This document shows, one piece after another, positions 10,060 through 17,912 of a stretch of DNA of 64,000 nucleotides. Location: assembly GCA_017446265.1 (NCBI GenBank), contig JAFSRD010000008.1:24175-88174 (forward strand), written 5' to 3'. The position numbers were made by a program, and so were the translations under genes. Numbering within the stretch: position 1 is the first letter of the stretch; each line of letters begins with the position of its first letter. This DNA is from Treponema sp. (GTDB taxonomy: Bacteria > Spirochaetota > Spirochaetia > Treponematales > Treponemataceae). The notes under the pieces were generated by a model, which was given only the letters and a program-made list of their open reading frames with translations, was not told the DNA's origin and did no database searches.

Positions 10060-11567
10060 TCTACACCTGCAACAAACGTCACGCATATATCCTCCTTCAT
10101 ATATTCCCCTGACACATTGCTGACGCCTGATTTTTTCCCGTTGATTTTTATCTGATAATAATTTTCTTCACTGTTTGAACACGTAAAATTTTTCCATACG
10201 GCAGATGCAATTGTGTTTTCAATATTCCATGTTATAGAAATCAATACTGGATTCGACGATGAGGATGGAAACAAAGGCGAACACGATAATGATTTTTCAG
10301 CTTGCGCTTTATGCGCTTTGTCAATTGATGTGGAAAAAGCAATTTCAGCAGTTAAATAATTTGTGGCAGGAATAGCGATTGTTGGAATGCCACTGCATCC
10401 AATCAATTCTGTGCCGTGTGCGCTTATTGACGTGACAGCAAGATATGAGTTTCTACTCGTAAAAAAATAATTTTTATCGTCATACAGCTTCAAACCGCGC
10501 ACATCGGCACAATTGCGCCCAACAGCAAGCCTATACTGCGTATCAATAGCATACATCCCATATGGTTGAAACACGAATGATGTATTTGATTCGTCGAGCG
10601 CGTACATGCACCCCGGAACATTTGGTTCAAACGCAATATTTTTTTCAAGCGATGAGAGATTCATTTGTTTTGAAAACAACATCGCCACACCTTCATCATC
10701 TATAAGCGCATTCAAGCTGTCGCCATGTCGCAGCACATATGAACCGTTTATGAATCGCGCAGGGCAAACTGTACGCAGTTCAGGAAGAGTCGTATCTTCA
10801 ACTGTCTTCAATGCACCATCATACGCTTTTACAATGCAATATCCATCGGCAGCACAGACATTTGCATTTATCTTCCATGTCATAATCGTATTGAGCGTCC
10901 ACTGAGAAGCAGGCTGCACTGTTACAATGGCATTGTCGTCTGAAAATGCAATCTCTGTTTCAACATGCGGCGACAGTGAAAAAGCAGATAAAAACGATGT
11001 TTGCACAACTGGCTTTGAAAAAACAAATACAAGCGGCTCATCACCGTTTGTTAAATCATGTTCAGGAAATGAGGTGAGCGTCAAACGCATGTGCTCTTTT
11101 CCATATGCAAAATGGCGAACTTCGTGCACTGTGTACAATCTGCCGTCATCTGTTTTGAGTGAACCGTCAACAATCAAGCTGTACGATGCGCCAAGTTGCC
11201 AACCTTCAACAGGACAAATTGAAAAATTACATCTGCTCCCAGTGATGTCAAATGAGACAGTTTTCCCGTATTTTTTAAGCACTGTGATTTCTCTAAAACT
11301 TTCATAATCAGCGGGAATCGAAAAATTGACAAAAACAGCATCCGCTTCATAATACGTCTGCAACGGCTGTACGGAAATTGCAACTTTTAAATTTTCAAAT
11401 GAAACTAATTTGCATGAAAAAAACAATGGTAACGCGAGCAGACACAATTTGATTCGCGCAGAAAGTACATGCCCCAATGCTTGTGTTGAAATGAGTGAAT
11501 GTATCCAACTGCGATACCTTATGAGAATGAACGATACTCCGAATGCTCTGCGTCGGGGCTCGTTCAT
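10056..11567 (-). CDS. Lipoprotein with Ig-like domains, paralogous in layout to the next gene
   Basis: About 503 residues. A hydrophobic segment LCLLALPLFFSC ends in a lipobox roughly 50 residues from the ATG at 11567, so the true start may lie further in (for example a TTG just before the signal peptide). Downstream come beta-rich repeats resembling Big_5 units (LTLTSFPEHDLTNGDEPLVFVFSKPV, LKTVEDTTLPELRTV). Length, domain style and place match the following lipoprotein, which suggests an old tandem duplication with strong divergence. The gene starts one base after the stop of the fusion-protein gene and overlaps the next by four bases. A role with the RND system is inferred only from this coupling. 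Confidence 0.72.
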   Translation of the reverse strand: MNEPRRRAFGVSFILIRYRSWIHSLISTQALGHVLSARIKLCLLALPLFFSCKLVSFENLKVAISVQPLQTYYEADAVFVNFSIPADYESFREITVLKKYGKTVSFDITGSRCNFSICPVEGWQLGASYSLIVDGSLKTDDGRLYTVHEVRHFAYGKEHMRLTLTSFPEHDLTNGDEPLVFVFSKPVVQTSFLSAFSLSPHVETEIAFSDDNAIVTVQPASQWTLNTIMTWKINANVCAADGYCIVKAYDGALKTVEDTTLPELRTVCPARFINGSYVLRHGDSLNALIDDEGVAMLFSKQMNLSSLEKNIAFEPNVPGCMYALDESNTSFVFQPYGMYAIDTQYRLAVGRNCADVRGLKLYDDKNYFFTSRNSYLAVTSISAHGTELIGCSGIPTIAIPATNYLTAEIAFSTSIDKAHKAQAEKSLSCSPLFPSSSSNPVLISITWNIENTIASAVWKNFTCSNSEENYYQIKINGKKSGVSNVSGEYMKEDICVTFVAGVE

Positions 11568-11568
11568 T

Positions 11569-12906
11569 TTACCAATACACACTCTGCCCCTCCTTTAAAA
11601 ATGGAGATGGATTATCTATTACTGTTTCGCCTGAACGAAGTCCTGAAGAAATCCATACGTAGCCATCCTTTTGCGCAGCTATCGCCACTGTTTTAAGGAC
11701 GGCAAAATTGTTATGCACGCAGAACACTGTTCCTGTGCCGCCATTGTTTGAGACAAGCGCGCTTGCAGGCATCTTGCAACATTCTGCCGTGCCTTTTTGC
11801 TGCAACGAGCACTTTACAAACATTCCAGGTTTTATTGCGCCGTCACTGTTTTGGATTGCAGCTTTTACAGAAAAATTACCGCTCTGAGGATCTGCAATCG
11901 GAGATATTTCTGATATAATGCTGCGTATGGTTTTATTAAGTGACGGAAGCTCTATATTTATTTCAGAGCCAAGCGCATAGTTGACTGCATCTTTTTCTTG
12001 TATGTATACGACAGCAAACACAGAAGACGTGTCCATTATTGTCGCTATGCTCTTGTTCTGCTCAACATACTCGCCGTTTTCATACTGCTTTGCGCCTACA
12101 ATGCCTGTTATAGGTGAATGGATTGTAAGCTCGTCAATCAATTTGTTAATAGCAGCAAGTGACGTTTCCGCATTGCGTACTTCTGCCTGCAACGCCTCAA
12201 TTTTTGTGACAGTCGATTTTGTGTTGAGCTTGACAAGCAGCTGTTTCTTCTGCATTGCATCTTCTGGAACAGCATATCCCGCATCTATCAAATCAACATC
12301 GCGCAAGCCAAGACATGCAATCTCACGTTCTTTTTTGAGAATTGCTAACTCCGTCTGTGAAGATTTTTCTTGTATGCGCAGCTGCTTGAGTGCAGCATCT
12401 GTTACGCCGCCAATTTGATTCAACTCTGTTTTGTTTCTGAGCGTCTCCTGCTCAGCTTCAAGTTCAAGTTCTCTTTGCATGATAGCGAGCGCAGATTTCT
12501 CAAGCGAAATAATCCTGCTTTCAACAGCAAGTTCTTCTTCGCGCAACTCATTCTTTGCTACGGCAAGCGAAGCCCTTGCAGATTCAAGCGCGTTCTCATA
12601 CTGCTCTTTTTGAAATTCAAGCTGCACATTTTTTAAACGCGCAATCACTTGACCAGCGCGGACAAAATCGCCTTCGTTTATAGGAAAATACACAAGCGTG
12701 CCGCTTTCCAAACTCGTCACATCATTTTTGCTGTTGTACGTCACTGTACCAAAACTTGTAATCATCTCTGAAAACAGTTCACTCGTGACGCATAGCGGTG
12801 AAACAGCGTGCGCATGTTCAGCAGCTTGTTCAGTGCGTACATGTGCGCGGCATGAGACGAGCGCACACGCAAAAAGCGTAAGCATCATGTTACTTTGCCA
12901 ATGCAT
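11569..12906 (-). CDS. Periplasmic membrane-fusion (adaptor) lipoprotein, HlyD/AcrA family
   Basis: 445 residues. The N-terminus MHWQSNMMLTLFACALVSC gives a lipobox LVSC, so it is likely lipid-anchored as AcrA is. The order is: biotinyl-lipoyl half-motif (GTLVYFPINEGDFVRAGQVIARL), a long charged coiled-coil hairpin (about residues 100-230), the second lipoyl half (LTIHSPITGIVGAKQYENGEYV) and the beta-barrel and membrane-proximal domains. The hairpin is long, suitable for reaching a TolC tip. The ATG at 12906 has GGAGG eight bases upstream, inside the end of the TolC gene, and overlaps it by 17 bases. It links the RND subunits to the outer-membrane channel. Confidence 0.9.
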   Translation of the reverse strand: MHWQSNMMLTLFACALVSCRAHVRTEQAAEHAHAVSPLCVTSELFSEMITSFGTVTYNSKNDVTSLESGTLVYFPINEGDFVRAGQVIARLKNVQLEFQKEQYENALESARASLAVAKNELREEELAVESRIISLEKSALAIMQRELELEAEQETLRNKTELNQIGGVTDAALKQLRIQEKSSQTELAILKKEREIACLGLRDVDLIDAGYAVPEDAMQKKQLLVKLNTKSTVTKIEALQAEVRNAETSLAAINKLIDELTIHSPITGIVGAKQYENGEYVEQNKSIATIMDTSSVFAVVYIQEKDAVNYALGSEINIELPSLNKTIRSIISEISPIADPQSGNFSVKAAIQNSDGAIKPGMFVKCSLQQKGTAECCKMPASALVSNNGGTGTVFCVHNNFAVLKTVAIAAQKDGYVWISSGLRSGETVIDNPSPFLKEGQSVYW

Positions 12907-14278
12907 GTTTTAATCCTCCAAGCGGTATATCTGCAAGCAGTTCAAGCTCGTGCGAAGATAGTACAAGATTGCATTGCGCCTGCGCAAGATTTATTTTTTC
13001 TTCCGCGTATTTTTCAAGTGCTTCCAAATACTCTATGCGCGTGCGCTCTCCTTTTTCTACTTCCAGCTTGCTGATTTCCAACCTTCGCTCAAGAATATGC
13101 AGCGTGTCTCGAATGCGCGCAATCGAATCGATATAGTCGTCGTGTGCTGCAATCATCGAAAACACAGATTCTTGCAACGATATTTCGCTGTCATTTGCGG
13201 CGAGCAGCTGTTGGGCAAGCGACACATGCTCAAGTTTCTTCGTAATAAAATAAGCAGGCAGCGGCACAAGCGATGCGCTCGCAGTATTTGAAACGCTGTT
13301 CAAGCCATGTGCCGAAAAACCGTAGCCGTGCGTAGTCTGCAATGGGAAAAACGGATTATTCGCAAAGCTAATATTCACCTTGATTGAATACGACGGCTCT
13401 GTAAGCGGGTAGCGTACACCTGAAAAACTTATGCTTCCCGTAAGCGACACTTCAGGTACATACACGCGTCGCGCATATTCAAGTTGTTTCCTGCTATAGT
13501 ACAAATTCATCCGTTCTTTTTTCAACTCAAAATTATTATTTTTAATAATGTGCCAGATGAGCGATGCATGCGGTTCAAGCGCCATGTCATCAACTTCGTC
13601 GGGAAACGCAACACGCTCCAGCGTAATGTCGCTTTCAACACTGCCGCCGAGTGTAATTCTGCATGCGCGCAAAAGCATACGTGCATCGCGTTCAACCTTT
13701 TTTAGCTCATCGCGCAAACGCATCACATCCACAATGTATTCAAGGTAATCATTTTCTAGCCTAAGACCGTGTTCGTATTCCGACTTGCATATGGCAAGCT
13801 GCTGTTCTGCATTCGCAACAAGATTTTTTCGTATTTCAACTTCAGCTGTTTTTATCATGTAGCTGTAGTATTGTTGTATTACCGATGCTTTAAAACTTTG
13901 GAGCGACTGCATGTACGATTCATATTGATAAGCAGCTGAATATTTTGCCATATTGTACGCAAGCATGTTTTTACCGCCGTTGAAAACAGTTTGCGTTGCA
14001 GAGAGCACAATGTTTTTGCTGCGCGAGTCAGGCGAGGCTTTATTTGACGTGTCGGACTCAGACCAAGCAATCTCCAGTTGCGGCAAAAACGGCGTAATTG
14101 AATATGCGGCATTTTGCATGTTCAGCAATGCGCTCTCTTTCTGCAATCTGTATGCTTGTGAATTCCGTTCTGCAACGCTGATAGCTTCCTGCACTGAGTG
14201 AATAACGCTTGCACTTTCCTGCGCAACGAGGTGCAATGGGCATACGGCAAGCAGCATCGCACACACTTTTTCAATCAT
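12890..14278 (-). CDS. TolC-family outer-membrane efflux protein
   Basis: 462 residues with a signal peptide (MIEKVCAMLLAVCPLHLVAQ). Two similar halves of long amphipathic helices are visible: SVQEAISVAERNSQAYRLQK near the start, and a second coiled-coil half ending EKINLAQAQCNLVLSSHELE. The conserved family phrase around LEYLEALEKYAEEKINLAQAQ is readable. The start at 14278 has AAGGC seven bases upstream and overlaps the previous gene by eight bases. A longer frame from 14344 would bury the signal peptide. T. pallidum also has several TolC-like proteins, but beside ABC rather than RND genes (recalled, not checked). Confidence 0.9.
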   Translation of the reverse strand: MIEKVCAMLLAVCPLHLVAQESASVIHSVQEAISVAERNSQAYRLQKESALLNMQNAAYSITPFLPQLEIAWSESDTSNKASPDSRSKNIVLSATQTVFNGGKNMLAYNMAKYSAAYQYESYMQSLQSFKASVIQQYYSYMIKTAEVEIRKNLVANAEQQLAICKSEYEHGLRLENDYLEYIVDVMRLRDELKKVERDARMLLRACRITLGGSVESDITLERVAFPDEVDDMALEPHASLIWHIIKNNNFELKKERMNLYYSRKQLEYARRVYVPEVSLTGSISFSGVRYPLTEPSYSIKVNISFANNPFFPLQTTHGYGFSAHGLNSVSNTASASLVPLPAYFITKKLEHVSLAQQLLAANDSEISLQESVFSMIAAHDDYIDSIARIRDTLHILERRLEISKLEVEKGERTRIEYLEALEKYAEEKINLAQAQCNLVLSSHELELLADIPLGGLKHALAK

Positions 14279-14786
14279 GATAAATGCCTTGCTGCAAAGC
14301 AGTGACAAGCAGTTCGTGCAAATCTGACGCAATTGCAGACACAATGCGATGTTGTTCTACACTTGACGCAACAGTATTCTTTGTCGTTTTATACAATCCA
14401 TATTTTGCAATGATTTTTCCGTCGCTATCCGCATACATCGCTGCCGCATAGATGGAATTGTATTCTTCCATATTTTTAATAAATGAACGCTGCGTAATCA
14501 CCACATCAAGATTTAATAACTTTTCTTCATACTCATTCAATGGTTTTTCCACTTTTGCTGCAAGCGTTGCCTTTTCGTTTTCAAGGCGCAGAAGATGCGT
14601 GTCAAGCATATTCTGAATTTGCAATGCAACTTCATCATTTTTCATGGAATCATCTACAACAGAGAGCGCGTTAATCCGTACGTGATAATTGTATGGCTCT
14701 ATTGCAGCACGATACGACTCTGTTTTTGCAGTTGTCGCGCAACTTGCAGCAAGCAGTACATACAAACACAATGCAACATATTTCAT
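14271..14786 (-). CDS. Small lipoprotein of unknown function in the RND operon
   Basis: 171 residues with a clear lipoprotein signal, MKYVALCLYVLLAASC. The mature part is mixed alpha/beta with a conserved-looking core (NEYEEKLLNLDVVITQRSF, YADSDGKIIAKYGLYKTT). It vaguely recalls outer-membrane accessory lipoproteins of the LpoB/CsgG type, but I cannot assign a family. The start at 14786 lies one base after the preceding stop, with GGAGG nine bases upstream inside the preceding gene. The track-length frame to 14984 is not plausible because it overlaps the neighbour by 200 bases. Confidence 0.7.
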   Translation of the reverse strand: MKYVALCLYVLLAASCATTAKTESYRAAIEPYNYHVRINALSVVDDSMKNDEVALQIQNMLDTHLLRLENEKATLAAKVEKPLNEYEEKLLNLDVVITQRSFIKNMEEYNSIYAAAMYADSDGKIIAKYGLYKTTKNTVASSVEQHRIVSAIASDLHELLVTALQQGIYHD

Positions 14787-14787
14787 A

Positions 14788-15411
14788 TCAGTTTTCCTCC
14801 AATACTGCATCTTCCTGCAATAAATCAAATGCTGGAACAAATAATATAGCGTGCTTTGCTTTATAGCCGGCAGCTTTCTCAGCGACACCGAGCAGTTCCC
14901 ATGAAGACGCAAGCGCGCTGTATACTTTTTGCGAATCCGACAATGACGCTTCTGCACGAGAAAGCATAACAAGCTGCGTGTCAAAATCTTGCGTCATTCT
15001 TGCAAGCAGTGAATACAAGTAGTACACGCGCCAGTCAGAAGCATTGAACGAAAGTTCGCGAGCAAGCAGGTTTTCCGCCTGCTCATAGTGATTTTGCATA
15101 ATGCAACATCGTATGAGCCACAACCGCGCATCTGTATACGAGGGTTGCACTTTGACAAGTTTTTGTGCAATCTTTTTAGATGCGTCGTATTCTTCCATAA
15201 AGAAATAAATCTTGCTTTCCAAGAATTGCGCTTGATAAAAACGAGAGTCTTGCTTGCACGCAAGTTTTACAAAATTGAGCGCACTTTGCAAATCGTTTTT
15301 CGTATAATAATCAAGCGCAGCCACATACAGCTTTTCAGCTTCGCCACTTTTACGGCATGAGACGATTATCATGCTCATTGCAATCAAAATAACAATGCTT
15401 CTTTTTTTCAT
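14788..15411 (-). CDS. TPR-repeat lipoprotein
   Basis: 207 residues. Signal peptide and lipobox MKKRSIVILIAMSMIIVSC. The mature protein is helical with tetratricopeptide-like pairs (AEKLYVAALDYYTKNDLQSALNFVKLA, ARLWLIRCCIMQNHYEQAENLLA). Such repeats scaffold protein assemblies in the periplasm. The ATG at 15411 follows the previous stop within a few bases; a TTG at 15417 overlaps that stop and is an alternative. Gene order couples it to the next small lipoprotein and the TolC gene. Confidence 0.75.
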   Translation of the reverse strand: MKKRSIVILIAMSMIIVSCRKSGEAEKLYVAALDYYTKNDLQSALNFVKLACKQDSRFYQAQFLESKIYFFMEEYDASKKIAQKLVKVQPSYTDARLWLIRCCIMQNHYEQAENLLARELSFNASDWRVYYLYSLLARMTQDFDTQLVMLSRAEASLSDSQKVYSALASSWELLGVAEKAAGYKAKHAILFVPAFDLLQEDAVLEEN

Positions 15412-15413
15412 AA

Positions 15414-16805
15414 TCAATTCAGTATGTACTGTATGCGCTCCGCCAGTTTTGGCGAAGCAGCCGTTTTTCGCTGCACTAGAGCCGCTTCCATATTAAGCGG
15501 ACGGCATTGTTGCTTTACGAGCGCAAGTGCATGCAACTCGTACTCATTGTCGGGCAATTCGAGAAGTGCAAATATGCTTTCTAAAAGTTGCTCGTCGTGC
15601 GTTTGTGCATATTGTGCTAAAAGCGCGTCAACTTCTCCCCGTATTAATAATTTTTGTGATTGTGCTGCCGTAAGTCCTTGCATTGCGCCAAGTTCATGCC
15701 GAGCGCGCGCTGCATATGGAGAAACATTCCCAAGCATAATAATTTTTTCAAGAATGGGAACAGCTTCTTTTGCTGATGAAGCGCCGAGCTGCTGTAACGC
15801 GCTATATATGTGCCAGTAGTATGATGGAAAGCGCGAAAACTGTGTTTCAAGCAACAAAAGCGTTTCAACATCGTTTGAAGATGCGGCAGCAGCTTTTATT
15901 TTTTTTACCACGTCAATATATTTGCTGACAAAAAAATCATTGTCGCTGCACGACATATCCTGCAATGTAAAATAACTTCGTAAAAAATCAATTGCATCTG
16001 AACAATGCGCGAGCGTTCCGTCATTTTCAAGCCTTGCCTGCAACGCGTCAAGGTTGTGTAAAAACATTTCGTCAGAAACAGTTTCAAAACATGACACATA
16101 TTCATAGTCGAGAAATGCGCATAAGACAGCTTTTTGATAGTCTCCGCAACGCTCATATACAGAAGACGCAAACGACCCAAGCGATGCAAAATAGGGAGCT
16201 TTTTCGAAATATGTTTCAAGGATTTCTTTGCACGCCGCCATTCTATTGTTTTCAGCAAGCAAATACATATACATGCGCAGGTCATTCGGCGAAGCATGGT
16301 CGGGAAGCTCTGCATATGCTGCATCAAACAGAGAAAGCGCATCATCGTTGTTTTCCTGTGCGGCGTGCGCTTGCGCTGCAACATACAAATACTGCAACGC
16401 GTTATCTGTTTTTACCGCCCTTTGCGCATATGCAACCGCGTCGCTGTAATTTCCACGCAACAATTCAAGTTCTGCACGTGTTCCGTAGAGCCGCGCTGCA
16501 TCCGATTTACCTGCTTTTCCGCGCGGTACATTGCGCACAACAGATTCGGCACGCACAAGATATTCGAGAGATTTATCATAGCTGCCCGATAAAAAATAGA
16601 ATTGCGCTAAATCAAGCTTTGATTCAAAATGATGAGCATGTGCCAACTCATATTCTGCAACGCGCTCAAAAAGCGCGCTGCCCGACATTCCTGAATCTTT
16701 GAGCATACGGTACTCCGCATCGTTGCTACACGATGCAAAAGAGACTAACACCGGAACAGCAGCGCACATCGCCGTGATTAATAATTCTTGATAACTTCGT
16801 TTCAT
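15414..16805 (-). CDS. TPR-repeat lipoprotein, first gene of the RND operon
   Basis: 463 residues. The signal peptide ends in the lipobox FASC (residues 23-26). Many TPR-like helical pairs follow (FESKLDLAQFYFLSGSYDKSLEYLV, LLRGNYSDAVAYAQRAVKTD, YAAQENNDDALSLFDAAYAE). It probably acts as an envelope scaffold. The ATG at 16805 has GAGG eight bases upstream. It is the promoter-proximal gene of the nine-gene unit, behind a TTGACA -35 and a perfect palindrome, so its regulation governs the whole pump operon. Confidence 0.78.
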   Translation of the reverse strand: MKRSYQELLITAMCAAVPVLVSFASCSNDAEYRMLKDSGMSGSALFERVAEYELAHAHHFESKLDLAQFYFLSGSYDKSLEYLVRAESVVRNVPRGKAGKSDAARLYGTRAELELLRGNYSDAVAYAQRAVKTDNALQYLYVAAQAHAAQENNDDALSLFDAAYAELPDHASPNDLRMYMYLLAENNRMAACKEILETYFEKAPYFASLGSFASSVYERCGDYQKAVLCAFLDYEYVSCFETVSDEMFLHNLDALQARLENDGTLAHCSDAIDFLRSYFTLQDMSCSDNDFFVSKYIDVVKKIKAAAASSNDVETLLLLETQFSRFPSYYWHIYSALQQLGASSAKEAVPILEKIIMLGNVSPYAARARHELGAMQGLTAAQSQKLLIRGEVDALLAQYAQTHDEQLLESIFALLELPDNEYELHALALVKQQCRPLNMEAALVQRKTAASPKLAERIQYILN

Positions 16806-16825
16806 CGCGTCTACCTCATATTCTT

Positions 16826-16844
16826 ACCTGAACATAATTCAGGT
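16826..16844. promoter_or_regulatory. Perfect palindromic operator candidate over the -10
   Basis: ACCTGAA, five bases, TTCAGGT: a 7-bp perfect inverted repeat exactly over the -10 region of the RND operon promoter and upstream of its ribosome site. It has the size and position of a TetR/MarR-type operator. No regulator gene lies next to it in the window. Confidence 0.6.
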
Positions 16845-16861
16845 GCACTATATATTGTCAA
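16832..16861 (-). promoter_or_regulatory. Promoter of the RND/TPR operon
   Basis: On the minus strand a perfect TTGACA (16856-16861) is followed 17-18 bases later by a poor -10 (ATTATG or TTATGT). A strong -35 with a weak -10 overlapped by a palindrome suggests a regulated promoter. Confidence 0.5.
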
Positions 16862-16908
16862 AAATTATCGCTTTTACGCGTCTTTTTTAAAAAAAAATCA
16901 CATTTTTT

Positions 16909-16937
16909 TTGCTTTTCTTGTGGATATATCGTATATT
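16909..16937 (+). promoter_or_regulatory. Promoter of the secreted nuclease, probably leaderless
   Basis: TTGCTT, 17 bases, TATATT, then seven bases to the ATG at 16945. There is no room for a Shine-Dalgarno between -10 and start codon. Confidence 0.6.
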
Positions 16938-16944
16938 TTCAAAT

Positions 16945-17817
16945 ATGACTATACAACGCATACGAATCTTTATTTGCACAACGCTCGTATTTTGCAGTGC
17001 AATGTCGCGCTTTCTTACCGCGCAACTATCCCATGTAGAGCTACCTCATAACGAAAACACAGCACTCTATCTGGGCAATCCGTCTGGTGCAAAAAAATCA
17101 CGTTCATTGCGCGAAAATTATTTAATCGAAAAAAAACAGTATGCGCTTTCATACAACAACACGCGTCATATTCCCAATTGGGTTGCGTGGCATTTGTGCG
17201 CAAATGATATGGGGCAGACAAAACGGAGCGCCACTTTCAGCGAAGAGCAAAATCTACCATTCGGCTGGTACCGCGTGTCACGGAATGATTTCCAATACGC
17301 GCAGTATGGTTTTGAGCGCGGGCACTTATGCCCTTCCGCAGACAGAACGAGCACGAGCGAAGACAATAGCGCAACATTCACCATGTCAAATGTCGTTCCG
17401 CAATCGCCTGCAAATAACAGCACTGTATGGAACGATCTTGAGCAGTATGCGCGCCGTCTTGCCCTGCGCGGAAACGAGCTATACATTATTGCAGGAACAT
17501 ATGGCATCGGCGGCTCAACAAAAAATGGCACATATGATTTTATCGCTGTGCCGCGCAGCAACGTGCACATAGCTGTGCCCGCGTACTTATGGAAAGTGAT
17601 TATTGCAATTCCCGAAGGCGCGAACGACCTTGAGCGCATCACAGCACAGTCAACTGCAATCGCAGCGCTCACGCCAAACACGCACAACTGTGCAACATCG
17701 TGGCGCGACTATGCCGTGTCAATAGATTATCTTGAAAAACTCACCGGCTACGATTTTTTTGCCTTGCTCCCTGACGACATAGAAGACGCGCTTGAAAGCA
17801 AAGCAGCCGGCAAATGA
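16945..17817 (+). CDS. Secreted DNA/RNA non-specific endonuclease (NUC family)
   Basis: 290 residues beginning with a signal peptide (MTIQRIRIFICTTLVFCSA). The beta-beta-alpha metal nuclease core is clear: YGFERGHLCPSADR holds the catalytic His, and SNVVPQSPANNSTVWNDLE holds the metal-binding Asn and Glu. The family usually reads DRGH; here Asp is replaced by Glu. It should degrade extracellular nucleic acid for scavenging or release from neutrophil traps (inference). The start at 16945 is preferred to an upstream ATG at 16909, because 16909 precedes the -10 box and would spoil the signal peptide. It diverges from the RND operon with only 139 bases between. Confidence 0.9.
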   Translation: MTIQRIRIFICTTLVFCSAMSRFLTAQLSHVELPHNENTALYLGNPSGAKKSRSLRENYLIEKKQYALSYNNTRHIPNWVAWHLCANDMGQTKRSATFSEEQNLPFGWYRVSRNDFQYAQYGFERGHLCPSADRTSTSEDNSATFTMSNVVPQSPANNSTVWNDLEQYARRLALRGNELYIIAGTYGIGGSTKNGTYDFIAVPRSNVHIAVPAYLWKVIIAIPEGANDLERITAQSTAIAALTPNTHNCATSWRDYAVSIDYLEKLTGYDFFALLPDDIEDALESKAAGK

Positions 17818-17823
17818 CTGCAC

Positions 17824-17907
17824 ATGTTGGGGCTGTCTAAAAAGAATCGTTGTGCCGAATTTAGTTCGGCACCAACACTATACGAACTTACTAGACAGCA
17901 TCAACAT
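17824..17907. repeat. Palindromic repeat, copy 1 (GCTGTCTA type)
   Basis: An element bounded by GCTGTCTA (17832-17839) and TAGACAGC (17892-17899), a perfect 8-bp inverted repeat, extended outward by ATGTTG/CAACAT. Inside is a perfect hairpin TGCCGAA/TTCGGCA (17853-17871). It lies between two convergent genes. A second, longer copy lies at 43820-43946, and a fragment of the right end at 21073-21090. It codes for nothing and resembles a small MITE or a REP-like element. Confidence 0.8.
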
Positions 17908-17912
17908 CAGAA

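Noticed and set aside
14787..14984. N-terminal extension of the small lipoprotein to 14984
   Set aside because: It overlaps the TPR gene by 200 bases; the ATG at 14786 has GGAGG and a perfect signal peptide.
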